Shown: positions 1-10,968 of the stretch, piece after piece
Layout of the letters: each line of letters starts with the position of its first letter
Position numbering within the stretch: position 1 is the first letter of the stretch
Source of the DNA: Tiliqua scincoides
Taxonomy: Eukaryota > Chordata > Lepidosauria > Squamata > Scincidae
Length of the DNA stretch: 64,000 nucleotides
NCBI RefSeq assembly: GCF_035046505.1
Contig: NC_089829.1
Location: forward strand, 9,263,396 to 9,327,395
Direction of reading: 5' to 3'
Notes under the pieces: generated by a model
What the model saw: the letters and a program-made list of their open reading frames with translations, nothing else
Databases searched by the model: none
What the model was told of the DNA's origin: nothing
Translations under genes and position numbers: made by a program

Positions 1-1042
1 GGCACACCTGGAGGTGCCACCCCAACCTGCATATGCCACTCCCCAACTGGAGATGCCACCCCCTGAATGCCAGCTGCCTCCCCCCAGAGGCATTCTGAGG
101 GCCATGGAGCCTCCCCCCCAGCCATATCCCCTGGGGTCACTTGTACCCATGGACCTCCCCCCTAGATTCACCACTGCAGGGTGGGGGCAGAGCTTTCACA
201 TGCACCGGTGTGTGGGGTGCATATCTATGGAAGCTGGACAGCATTTGTGCAAGTATAATATCTGTGCAGAGTTGAGGACCGGTTCGGCCCTGATCCAAAT
301 TCCTCCTCTGCATGTGAAAATCACTGCATGCACTTGGACCACTCACTTCTCTCAGTCCCATCTATTTTACAGAGTTGTACCGACACTAGAAAGAGAGATA
401 CTTGTCCAATGAGCTGAGTTCTTTGAAGAGCAGATGGGTTAACAATTTAACTCTGTTGAATTCTCTTGATGGAATAAATATTTATTGATAACAGCGTGAT
501 GAGGCTGAAAAATGTTTCTGAAACTAGAAACAGATTCATCCTCAGAGAGGCAGGTTCAGTATATTGTCCAGTTCCAAACTTCTCACAAACTGACCTGGAA
601 GCCAAAACATTGGTATACATTCAGTCGTATTTTCCCATCAGGATTGCAAATTTACAAGACCGACGTGCCTGAAAGTCTCCAGAATTTTTTTCAGGTCCAA
701 GATTTTACGTGAACCTGTTTAGCAGCTATTAAGACAGAACTGAACTTGAGTGAGAGCCTTACTCGTATTTTCATAGAAAACTTTTCCTCCTGTAATGGAT
801 CAGTCACAGCCTTTCCAAAGGGGAAAGCAAATCTGTTCCAAAAAGGCACTGGTCTTTGATCAAGACGCACTTTGTCTTACAGTCAAAGCAGCAGCTTTTT
901 TTATTCCCTAGAGGAGGAGTTCAGAGAAACTTCCCTCTACTATTGGCTGCTGGAATTTCCTGAGCACATGAGAAGCAGGAAATCAAATCAGAAGGGGATC
1001 TCAGAGAGGACAAGGCCAGATTCTCCTCCCAACTCCACTGAA
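1..1042. other. Upstream region of the AADACL4-like gene, no gene recognised
   Basis: The first 130 bases are a C-rich imperfect tandem array built on a ctggagatgccacccc-like unit. The rest shows no coding similarity that I recognise and no clear TATA box near the start codon. A tttgtcttacag string ending at 882 could be a 3' splice site for a 5' untranslated exon, but nothing else supports that. Confidence 0.4.
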
Positions 1043-4000
1043 ATGGGATTGCTGCCTGCATTCCTGCTTTTAATACTAGCTGCTTTAATTGCATTTGTGA
1101 TTTTGCTGGTTGTGGGAAGCATTTATTTTGATGCCACCAACTCACAGATTCCTCCTGGGGTGGAAAAGCCAGCAAAGCTCCGAATCCTTCATGTCATGCT
1201 CTGTGGTTTTTGTGTCTTGGTAAGTTAATGTGTGTGCGGGGGGCGGGGGGGGGGGGAGTTAAACTACAGTGCATCAAAATGAGACTGATAGGAACCTTGT
1301 TGACTGGGCAGGTTAAGAGTTAAAGTGGCTGACTGGCTTTGGGATTCAATCTGGGTTCACTTTAGACCAAGACTTTATAAAGGGACCTTTGGAGACAGAT
1401 ACACTTCAAGTCAGGGCCTGTGGTCTGGAGCTGCTTGTTTTTTGTGCTCACTCTGTACAAGAGGCTTGCACAGTGTTGTCATCGTCCATCTCCCTCCTAT
1501 GTGTTCCTTTCATGTACAGGGTCATAAAACTTAAATAGTTGTATGCATCAAAGGTAATGACATGGTATTTTTGGAGAACAGAAGGACAATGTGCTGCTGT
1601 TCACCTGCCCCAAATGTAAAAGTCAACCAGTGAAACAGGAGGAGTAATAGTGGGGAGGTCAAATGTTCATGGGGCAGGTGAACCTTTTTTCCTGAGGCCG
1701 TATTTGAAGGGTGGATGTTGTACAAGGGGGGCAGCAGGGCCTCTGAGAGGAATTTTATCGGGGGGGGGGGGCGTACAAAGTTTCTTTTGGGCCCTTTAAA
1801 AAGGGGGAGGGGTGAAACAGAGTGGAGGAGGGTGGTGAAGGGAGAGCAGAATGGGGGCAGAGAAGGGCAAATCAGAATGGGAGGAGGTTGGAGACAGCTG
1901 GATAAGTCTTTGGAGCCCAGGTCTACCCACCCATGTGGCATAGACAGCTAGATACAGTAACACCGAAAACAAAACACACTCCTAAATCTCTCTAAAATCT
2001 TTTAAATACAGAAAATAATGCACAAAATTAGCACCATCATATTTAGGCTCACGGTAGAATGGAAAGTGCCCTGTGCATACCAAAACATGCTTCTGCAGCA
2101 GCTGTAGTCTTGCAGCTGTGTCCCTTTACACTCCTATAGACTCCTCCATGATAAGCAGATCCACAAGCCAAGGAGTTATTGTAGCAGGCCAGTTTCTTCC
2201 CAGATTTGACACTGTGTTAAGGAGTGTCATGTATGCATTCCTTGGCCCAGCATATATGGCTTGCCAATCGCTGCAGTAGCTGCAACTGCACACTCGTGGT
2301 AGTGTCTCCAGCATCCAGTGCAGGCAACAAGCCTGAGTAGATAAGAAAATGTAAGATCCCAGGAAATTCCTTAGGCTCCTGGGCCCCCTTTTTGACCCTG
2401 GGCCCGGGTACAAATTATCCCCTTTACCCCCCCCCCTAGGCCCTGGGGGGCAGATCTTGCTAGAATTACCATCTGAACTCCAGTTCCATCTCTGTGTTTT
2501 GCACTCTTTTGGAAAACACAACATTCACTATCCACGTTTTTTTCTTTTGGGGGTTGTGGATAATGCATCTGCTTCTTGAATGGGAGGTGTTCTGGGAAGG
2601 CACATAGACAGTGTCCTTCACTTGGCCCTTCTCTTATTTTTGGTGAGTCATTTTAGGTCTGCACTGCTCTCAGGCTGGCTCATGTGAGGCTTAATGTGGT
2701 CAGTCGGTGCGCTCCTGTGCTTTTCTTCCATGAACACATGTGCACACTGCAGCCGGGAATGAGGCTGCTATGTTTCAGCATCAGAGCTGGGTGTGTGTAC
2801 AGGAAGCAGGGCCTGAAGGCTAGACCAGTTTCAGGGCTGCTCTGCAGCCTCTTACAGGCCTGATGCAGGTACTAAGAATTACTCTGTGCACCTCGGTGCT
2901 CTCTAGCACGTGCCCTAAAACTTGACATAACACTTGTGGAAAGAACACTGTCTGTGACTAGCCTGCGCTACAAAAAGTCTGGAAGTGCTATAGATCTGTT
3001 GCCCAGCCATGTCAACAGACCTGTGCATACATTTCCCTGCCTGAACAAGGTTACGCAACACCTGTGCCTTTGCTGTGGGGACAGGTGCTTGCAGCAGAGC
3101 CCCTAAAGGTAAGGAAAAGGAGTGCTCAGTGCGGATATGAAGCCCGACTGAGCATGTTGGAAAGGAGTTCTTATGAAAGCACTTGTGGATTTAGAATCCA
3201 GACATAGAGCAGATGTCCAGAACAACAATCCTACAGATTTTAAGGAAAGGTTTGGCCATCCCTAGATTTTGATCCTCTAAGTAGCTGTCTGCAGAAGGAT
3301 CTGGACCTAGCAATTCATCAGGCTGTTGCGACCCACAGCGCACGTGTGCCACTTTTTTTGTAGAAAATCTTGAACATGCCATTTGAAAGTGCTGCGGGTT
3401 GACCATCCCTGACTTAGAGCTATAATGCTTCTGAACAGCCACTCAGTGTGATTCAGATGTGGGAGTTTGTCACCATGGAGGGGGGCATTTTGAGCCAGTA
3501 CAAAAGGACTTCGGAGGGGTCCCCTCCTCTAAGCTCCACTTGGGATGGGGGCAGCTTCTTGGCAGAGTTGGTAACCAGCTGCCGCTTGGTCACAGCCACA
3601 GAGTGTGGTGTGCACATTCCCCAGCTGCGACTACACCAGATAGTGCCCTGTCCACCTGCCTGCTGCCTGGCTTGCTCTGAAGCCAGGGAGGAGTATGGAG
3701 CTGCTGCCATGTGCCATTTTGAAAGTGTCCATGTGCCACTAGTGGCATGTGTGCAGCACGTTGGCCATCCTGGGGTATCGTTGACAAAGTAAAACAAGAA
3801 TACAATGTCTGCTTACTTAATCCATACACTCCTTCTCTCTCAAAAGGGAAAGATTTTGGAGAATCTACGTATCTGCAGCCAAATTCAGTTTTTCCGGTAT
3901 CTGCAAAACAGACTAACACAAGCAAAAGACTCTGCGCTCTTCAAAAAGGATGTGAAGTTTAAAGGTGTGCCTGTCCGAATTTACCAGCCAAAAGCTCCCT

Positions 4001-5055
4001 CTGCTGGCCGAAGGAAAGGCATCATCTTCTTCCATGGTGGTGGCTGGGTGATGGATAGCATCCGTGAGTCACAGCAGAAATTCATCTGGATTATACTCTG
4101 AATGTGGGATTTTTCAGAGCATTTGCATGGGGGTCTGCCTAATGATGAAACATATTTACCCTGCTGTCATTTTTTATACAGGCAGGCCCCCACATCCACA
4201 GGGGTTCCCCTGTATCCATGGGGGATAAGTAAGCCTCAAATTTGGAAGACTACTATATAGGAAATGTCCTGTTTCCTGTTAGTCACCCACTAGTGTGCAG
4301 GATGGTTGCCTGAATGTTTGTTTCTTCAGTTAAATGTTAAGCAAGAAGCACATGCACTGCAAGCACTGGTTGGCAACCTTCAGTCTCGAAAGACTGTGGT
4401 ATAAGCCTACAGCACCCAGTATTCCCAGGCAGTCTCCCATCCAAGTACTAACCAGGCCTGACCCTGCTTAGCTTCCAAGATCAGATGAGATTGGGCATGT
4501 GCAGGGTAACAATGGGATCTACTACTACTTGTAATGGGTGCATATGGGACACATGGGTCCCCCAGATTCTTGTATCGGCAGATAAGTGAAAGAGTGGATA
4601 CTGAAATCTCAGATTCGGGGCTCCACCTGTATTCTGAAAAGAGCCTTTGCAGGGAATTGTGGGAATGACTTTTTATGTTTGTGCATGTTTATCTAAGAAG
4701 AACTTTATGGAGTGCATGCCTATGTACTTATTATTGCATCCTTTTAGTTGCATATTGTCTGCCTACTTGTTCACTGAGCCTTCCCATTCTGAGCCTTTGA
4801 GATGGCACATGAGTAAACACATGTTAAAAATGCCAGGGGTTCTTTCGTTTGTCATCTCTAGAAACATTTGCTTTGCAGATACCTATGACAAGATGTGCTG
4901 CTATTTCGCCAGAGAAAGCGGATCAGTGGTGGTCTCTGTGGAGTAAGTTGAGCTAAATATGGACAGTGGGCAGTCAGGAGGGTTATACACTTGTGTCTAT
5001 TGCATTGCACACTGATAGGTACAGCTTGGTAAGTAAGTATACAGATATACAAACT

Positions 5056-5108
<53 letters not shown>

Positions 5109-5637
5109 TTGCACACAGACACACACAAAGTTCAGTAAAAGAAAATGTTCACTGTCTCTGCTAGTAGTGAAAATAAATTTGTCATGGAGGGGTGTCACAT
5201 GACCTTGGTACACTGCTGGTCATCATGTAGCCGCAGAGCTTGCCAGGACAAGCAAACATTTGTATTACCAACTTTGTCAGAACTTCCCAAACCCCCTTCA
5301 CTTTTATGAGAAGCTGGGACTGGGGAAGTGTACACAGCAGCAACTTTGTACTGCCATGACTCACCTCGTCCTCCACGGTAGGTTGTGACGCAGTGCTCAC
5401 TGTCATGCCGCAAAGCATTATTGGGAACCACATAAGGCCGCTGCCAGGTCATCCTAGACCCTGGACCCAGTAAATTGGCCTTCTCGGGACCAAGACTGCC
5501 TTGCAGAAGTAACCCAAAGGAACTTCCAGTTTGATTCCACAATGCCTGAGTCTTTCCACAAGGCATTCTGGGGCTGAGAAGGCCAACAGAGTGGGCCACA
5601 GGCCCAAGGCATCTGGAAGCAGACTGTGATGGCTCCC

Positions 5638-5717
<80 letters not shown>

Positions 5718-7419
5718 AGGTATTTATATACCGTCTTTCTTGGTCGTCAGATTTCTCCTCAGACTTTATTCAAGGTGGTTTACATAGGCAGGCTGTTCTA
5801 AATTCCCATAGGGATTTTTACAATTGAAAGGTTCTATTTTTAAAGAACCACAACATTTCAGATGGATCTTTCTGATCTGGTATCACATTCTGGCCTCCAG
5901 TTTCCTCCCACGCAAGCTGACAAGCAGCTCCTTCATCTCTCACATGGAGGGCAGCCAAGACGCTTCTTCGCTCACACCAAAGAGCAGGTGGAATAACTCG
6001 GCTCGGCTTGTCAGCTGCTTCAAGGTCTCACCATTCACAGTGCCTGACCATGCTTTGCAGCCTGACCATGAGTATCGAGTTGTGGCCCACCACACATCAG
6101 GATGAGGCCTACAAGTGGATTGTAACACACCGATTGAGAAAAGCAGGTATACAGTATTCCAAGTGAGCCTGCATCACAGATCTGGGCATCCACACCTATC
6201 AGCTTGTTGCGAAAATTCTTGTTTCGCCAAGAGTATTGGGAACGTTGGAAGACAGCGAAGGCAGCAAGCAACTAAAGACACCACACCTGATATATAGATT
6301 CACTGCCCAATCCTGAACACTGCACACCAGCTTACCACCGGCACGCACTGTCGCAAACATGTCATAAGGAATGGTGCTACTACAACACCTGGAATCCCCA
6401 CCTCCAAATGGGAGAAACCCTGAGAATCTCCAGCATCACAGTACAGCTGTTAGTGGATGTCCCCACTGATGGGAGGGGAGGGTGGGAGGAACCATCAGCA
6501 CCTCTCACCACCCCTACATAGCAGGGGAAATTGCAGAGGTCCAGCATGCCATGGAGTACCCAATGCAGTCTTTGACCCAGGGCACCCTGCAACCAGCACT
6601 AGTTCTGACTATCATTCCAACAGTATAAATCTCCTTTTCCTTAGTTATCATCTGGCTCCGGAGCACAAGTATCCAGTGGCCCTCGATGACTGTCTCGCTG
6701 CCACCACCCATTTTCTGGAAGCCGCAGAAGACCACGGGGTGGATCCTGCCCAGGTCATGGTTGCTGGCGATAGTGCCGGAGGCAACCTTGCCACTGCAGT
6801 TTGCCAAGCCTTAGCAGGTAGACCTGGCCTTCCGAACGTGCGGGCCCAGATCCTCACCTATCCGTTGCTCCAGGGAATAGACTTCAACTTGCCTTCGTAT
6901 CAGCAAAATCGGGCTGTGCCCCTTGCGTTCCGGGAACAGGCTGCTTTTAATGTTTTGCAGTACCTGAAAGGAGACTCATCCTTCCTGAGAGAGGTCTTCG
7001 AAGGTCCTCATGTTCCTGTGACTCAAAAATTACAATACCAGAAATGGCTGAGTGCAGACCACATTCCCAAAGAATTTAAGGCCAGAGGCTACAACCCCCC
7101 TGTGAACGTGTCCTGCAAGGATGACGTCTACGAGGCAATTAAGGCTTTGAGCTCGCCAGGTTTTTCACCCCTTCTTGCTGAGGACACTGTGATTTCCCAG
7201 CTTCCAGAGACTTGCATTGTGACCTGCGAATACGATGTCCTGAGGGACGATGGCTTGCTCTACAAGAAAAGATTGGAGGACCACCGGATCCCAGTGACTT
7301 GGTACCACATTGCTAATGGCTTCCACGGGATTCTGGGCTTCTTTGATTCAGGCTGGTTCAGTTTTCCATCTGGGAAGAAGGGGATGGATGACATTGTCAA
7401 GTTTATAAAAAGCTTATAA
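1043..7419 (+). CDS. AADACL4: Arylacetamide deacetylase-like esterase (AADACL3/AADACL4 type), four coding exons
   Basis: Exons are 1043-1219, 3847-4063, 4879-4942 and 6645-7419, all with GT/AG borders and matching phases, giving 410 residues (human AADACL4 is about 407). The family are serine esterases of the hormone-sensitive-lipase fold, anchored by an N-terminal signal anchor with the catalytic domain in the ER lumen. Seen here: a hydrophobic anchor at residues 3-27; the oxyanion-hole motif HGGGW at 122-126; YHLAPEHKYP at 154-163; the nucleophile elbow GDSAGG with Ser196 (codon 6772-6774); EYDVLRDD with the likely catalytic Asp350; and NGFHG with His380. The triad looks complete. The ATG at 1043 is chosen because it places the anchor exactly as in AADACL4. 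The 3' part is closest to both AADACL3 (QLPETCIV-CEYD) and AADACL4 (DD-LLYKKRLED, VTWYH), so one-to-one orthology with either is unsure. CFAP107 lies next downstream, as in human. Confidence 0.93.
1220..3846 (+). other. AADACL4-like intron 1
   Basis: This 2.6-kb intron runs from a GTAAGT donor at 1220 to a pyrimidine-rich AG acceptor at 3845-3846. It contains the inverted-repeat element at 1733-2452. The remainder has no coding signal. Stretches around 3330-3420 and 3700-3790 repeat phrases such as gtgccatttttgaaag and look like decayed repeat DNA. Confidence 0.6.
1733..2452. mobile_element. Inverted-repeat DNA element, superfamily unassigned
   Basis: The left end (cagcagggcctctgag, then a G run, gtacaaagtt and gggccc at 1733-1800) is mirrored by the right end (gggcccgggtacaaatt, then a C run and aggccctg at 2391-2452). 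The arms are imperfect and about 65-75 bp long. The body shares blocks with 19790-20300, including gctcctgggccccctttttgaccc and aatgggggcagaaaggggcaaa, so this is a family. I see no clear target duplication. Confidence 0.45.
4179..4629. mobile_element. Tigger/pogo-type MITE, interrupted by a 5S SINE
   Basis: The left end reads caggcaggcccccacatcc and the right end, reversed, reads caggtggagccccgaatc; both are flanked by TA, as expected for TcMar-Tigger elements. The body includes the ccatgggggataagtaagcctcaaattt stretch typical of such MITEs. A 5S-derived SINE sits inside at 4368-4510. The element lies in intron 2 of the AADACL4-like gene. Confidence 0.55.
4368..4510 (-). repeat. 5S rRNA-derived SINE (5S-Sauria type)
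   Basis: Read on the minus strand, this shows the internal promoter and body of 5S rRNA (gatcttggaagctaagcagg, ggttagtacttggatgggag, tgctgtaggctt) followed by a 35-base non-5S tail, ataccacagtctttcgagac and gaaggttgccaacc. The 5' 5S portion is shortened. It is a SINE rather than a 5S gene because of that tail and its insertion inside a MITE. Confidence 0.85.
5057..5108. repeat. (CTAT)13 microsatellite
   Basis: About 13 perfect tandem CTAT units in intron 3 of the AADACL4-like gene. Confidence 0.97.
5638..6050 (-). repeat. tRNA-derived SINE with (ATT)n 3' tail
   Basis: A perfect (AAT)n run at 5638-5714 is followed by atttatataccgtctttcttgg and a body that matches 25281-25612 block for block (actttattcaaggtggttta, tagggatttttacaattgaaag, tctgatctggt, cattctggcctcca). 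On the minus strand this is a SINE ending in ggcggtatataaat(act)(ATT)n. The tRNA-like head near 6050 is diverged. Confidence 0.65.
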
Positions 7420-9107
7420 AAGAAATCCTTCCAAATGTGGATGTTTGCAATGTTTGCCAACTGTCGGATGCCACAGCCATTTGTTCCTCGCCTCTACCAT
7501 GGTATCCCCAGCTTGCCACCACTTGCCCTCCCCAGTGCGCTCCTCTTTGAGGCTGACTCTGCATTGCTTGCATTTCAGTGGGGAGTGAGCAGGAGACAAA
7601 AAGTGGGAAGGAAGAGAGGGAGGTGCTCTGCCTTCCACACCAATGGCCCAAACATAACTGGCCACTGTGGTCACATAAAGGCGTGTATGACAGTGTGCAT
7701 GCCTTTACAGTGTTGCACATAGCATGATCCCAGTTGCCATTTTGAAGACGCCACCACAAATGGCTGCAGTGACGGCCCCAGCGCACTGCCACAGAAGGCG
7801 ACCTGTGCTGCGGCACGTAAGCCATTGTGGGAGGTAGGCAATGGGCAGGGGGCAGAAGAGGGTGAAGAGAAGAAGGAAGGGGGAAGTTTCTGGGTGGGGT
7901 GGAGGAGTGTGACAGGCAGACCGGGGGAGCAGAACCTGGTTCCCAGCCACAGAGACTTGTGCTAGATCCTAACCTCATTTCCCTTCCCGCTCCCCAACTC
8001 TCCACAGACTTGCACCAGAAATATGGTGGGTGCAGTTCTGAAGAGACCTATTCAGGCAGCAGAGGCTTGCCCCAGGGTAAGGGATCATTTTTCCCCCTGT
8101 CCTCAATGAGGTCTCCACAACTGCCCCTGGAGGGGAGTAGATGACCGTAGCGGGTTGGACAATCCCTTTGGAGTCAGTGTTTAGCACTGAATGCATCATG
8201 ATCAAAAGTCCTACTGCTCCTCTCTTAAAGAGTTCATTAGCGTGGGGCTTAATCAAGAAAGCCCTTTTTCTGTGCAACAGAACCATCTGCAGAAATGCTG
8301 CCACCTTGATGACCAAGAGGCTATGGGGCCTCTTTGCCATAACTTAGTCCCTCTAGCGCAGCAGGCTAATATCTCTTCAGAAGATATTGTACCTCTCCCC
8401 TGCACCTCTTTCTTCTCCTTTCTAGAGACCCAAACTGGGATAAATAAAAGGCGATTTAACAAATTGATAGAGGAAAAGTACATCACAGGTTAAAAGTCAC
8501 AATGACTGTGTGCAACCTCCGGGTTTTAGAGGTAGCCTATCTCTGAATGCCAGATGTGCGAGAGTGAAAACAGGATCTGGGTCTTAGATGCTTCCAAAGG
8601 CATCTGGTTTCATGTCTTAGGTGTTTCCAAAGGCATCTGGTGGACCACTATGAGATAAAGGAAGCTGGACTAGATGGGTCCGTGATCTGATCCAGCAGGA
8701 ATCTTCTTGTGTTCCAATGATGCCATCCCAAAATCTGTGCTCTTTTACATGACAAAGAAACTGACACAACTTCCCAAAAAGTTCTAGACCTTTTCCTTGT
8801 AACTATCCATTGTCGTAAGAGGGTGTTTAACCCTTTCTCTCATGCCCTTCTCTGATGTAAATCACCCTCTACCCTCCACCTCTTACTAACTTCATGACTG
8901 TGCATTGACACCTTATTGACTTCATTGGCATAATAGCTTTTATTTGACCATGGTAGGATCTCTTGTTGCCTAGAGGGTTACCATGGGGATGATCAACAAT
9001 GGAGAACCTGAGACCCAGGAACTTCAGAGGTTAGATGTCCTCCTCTGCACACACAGAGATGGGGGCCTAGGAGCTTTCGCTCTGGGCCATAGCATGTGAA
9101 ACAAGCC
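7420..9107. other. Spacer between the AADACL4-like gene and CFAP107
   Basis: The interval holds the 3' untranslated region of the first gene and the CFAP107 promoter, neither of which can be bounded. The only AATAAA (8443-8448) lies inside the CR1 fragment, so it is a doubtful poly(A) signal. No coding region is recognised; open frames here are low-complexity shadows. Confidence 0.5.
8440..8715 (+). repeat. CR1 LINE 3' fragment
   Basis: It starts with the end of the CR1 reading frame (gaggaaaagtacatcacagg, compare EEKSITG) and continues into the CR1 3' untranslated region (tgtgtgcaacctccgggtttt, gaatgccaga, aggaagctggactagatggg, tgatccagcaggaatcttctt). A short segment, cttaggtgtttccaaaggcatctggt, is duplicated in tandem near 8584-8640. 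Confidence 0.85.
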
Positions 9108-10907
9108 ATGTTCACCCCCTATAGGGATGTGCAAGAATGGTACCTCCCCAGCTGGAGGATCGAGCCAAAGTACTCGACTAAAGTGCTCATTGGGAACTGG
9201 CTGGAAGAAAGGAAGAAGGTAAGTTTGGGGGAGGAGGAATAGAAAGCCAAAACAAAGGCATGAGGGAGGGGAAAGAAGAAGGAGGAAGACTTCCAGGAAG
9301 CATCACCTCCAAACCTGGAGCCATAATGTGGGAAACCCATGATTAAAACCACCCGTGGATTTTGTTCTACTCCTAAGCTGCTCCCTGCAGCTGCTTCAGA
9401 GACTGGGAAAGTGGTGCTCTGGGAGACACAGGTTGCAATACTATAGACAGTTTCCTGAAAGTAAACTCCATTGGACACAATAGGACTTACTTCTGAGTAG
9501 ACATGCCCAGGATTGCTACTTTAAGCCTTACAGGTGGTGCAGTGGTGATGTTTGAAGGGCAAGAGCTCTTCATGACAACGCCCATTGTCACATCCCAGTC
9601 TGTCCCCCTGTAGCCATGCCCACAGGGGGTACTAGGCAGTACCAAGCATTTGGTTTTTGGGTTGCGTTCCTATGCACACTCTTGAGATTAAGCCCATTAA
9701 AGACAGTGGATCTTTCTTCAGAGTAGACAAATATAGGCTGATGTGGTCAGTCTCTTGGTCCTTCAAAAAAGAATTAGGAGCCTACAACCCAGACCATCTC
9801 CTGGGGGACTGGCATGGTGCCAGGCTTGGGATGTGGGAGAAGACTGCACCAGGCACATTGATTTTTTTTTAAGCCAGTACACCTCCAAATACCAGTTTGT
9901 GGACTGCACAAGTGCAAGGGGAGGACTGGTGCCTTCATGCCTTGTGTACGGCTTTCCAAGAGGCATTGGTTGGCCTCCTTGGGAAGCAGGAAAGTGGACT
10001 TTGGGCTGGGACTCCATCCAGGACAAATTACTGTCTCTCCGCACTGAGAAATTGCAGTAACTGATTAAATCTGTACATGCTCAAATACGGTCCCCTTCCT
10101 TACTGCACATGTTCCAAAGCAGAGGATGAAACCCACCCAGTTCAATGGAGCTTGCTCCCAACTTGCAGAAGCACAATTTAACATAAAAGGAAGACAAGGC
10201 AGTGAAGTGAGAGAGACAAGACAGAGCTGGCCCCTGAGTGCTGGGCCTAGCTTAGTAGTGGCCCTCTCAACCCCTCTTCCCTCATTTCCTTCACCTAGAA
10301 CAACACCCTTCCCTTCTCAACCTCAGGTCCAGAGGTGGGCTATGCCTTTCCTTTTCCTGTGTGCAGTGGGTGCTGCCAGGAAGGTGAGATGTGCCCGGGG
10401 TAAGTTAAGGTCATGCTCGAGTGTGGGTGCCTTTTAGTGGCAGCCAGGGATATTGCAGGCTCTCCTTTAAAAGTGCTCAACCCAGATGGCCTCCATCCAA
10501 GTCAGCCAAGGTAGCTGTGGCTGTCCAACAAAGGGGTCTGGTAGGAGAGAAGTTGCACCTCCTGCAGAAGAAGCCATGGATCTGTGCTGTGCTGCCTACT
10601 GGCTGGGCCACACACCTGATTCTTACTTCCCATTCCCAATGCAAGTCACACCTGCTGAAGCTGCTATTGGTTGGGAGGGAGGGGGACGGATGCTGCTTCT
10701 GTCTTTCCGTCCTGTGAAGTTAATTAGAGGTTGAGGGTAGGGGGTGCTTTACATCAGGCATAGGAGAAAGGGTAAAAGACCCTCTCCCAGACAATGGGCT
10801 CTTACATGGTCAGCTTCTACTTAATGCAAAAGACCACATTTGCCAGGCCAGGAATTTGCTCACAGCCTTCTAGGCAAGTAGATAATCCATGGGTGGTGTT
10901 GTTCCTT

Positions 10908-10968
<61 letters not shown>

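Noticed and set aside
5057-5108. Regular tandem arrays (also 10910, 40782, 50936, 54212) considered as CRISPR-like or satellite arrays
   Set aside because: Units of 2-4 bp without spacers; ordinary microsatellites in a vertebrate genome.
7403-8005. 200-codon minus-strand open frame after the AADACL4-like stop
   Set aside because: No recognisable domain. It overlaps the 3' end of a real gene in antisense and has biased composition.
8443-8448. AATAAA as the poly(A) signal of the AADACL4-like gene
   Set aside because: It falls at the edge of a CR1 fragment about 1 kb past the stop. Use is possible but nothing else supports it.
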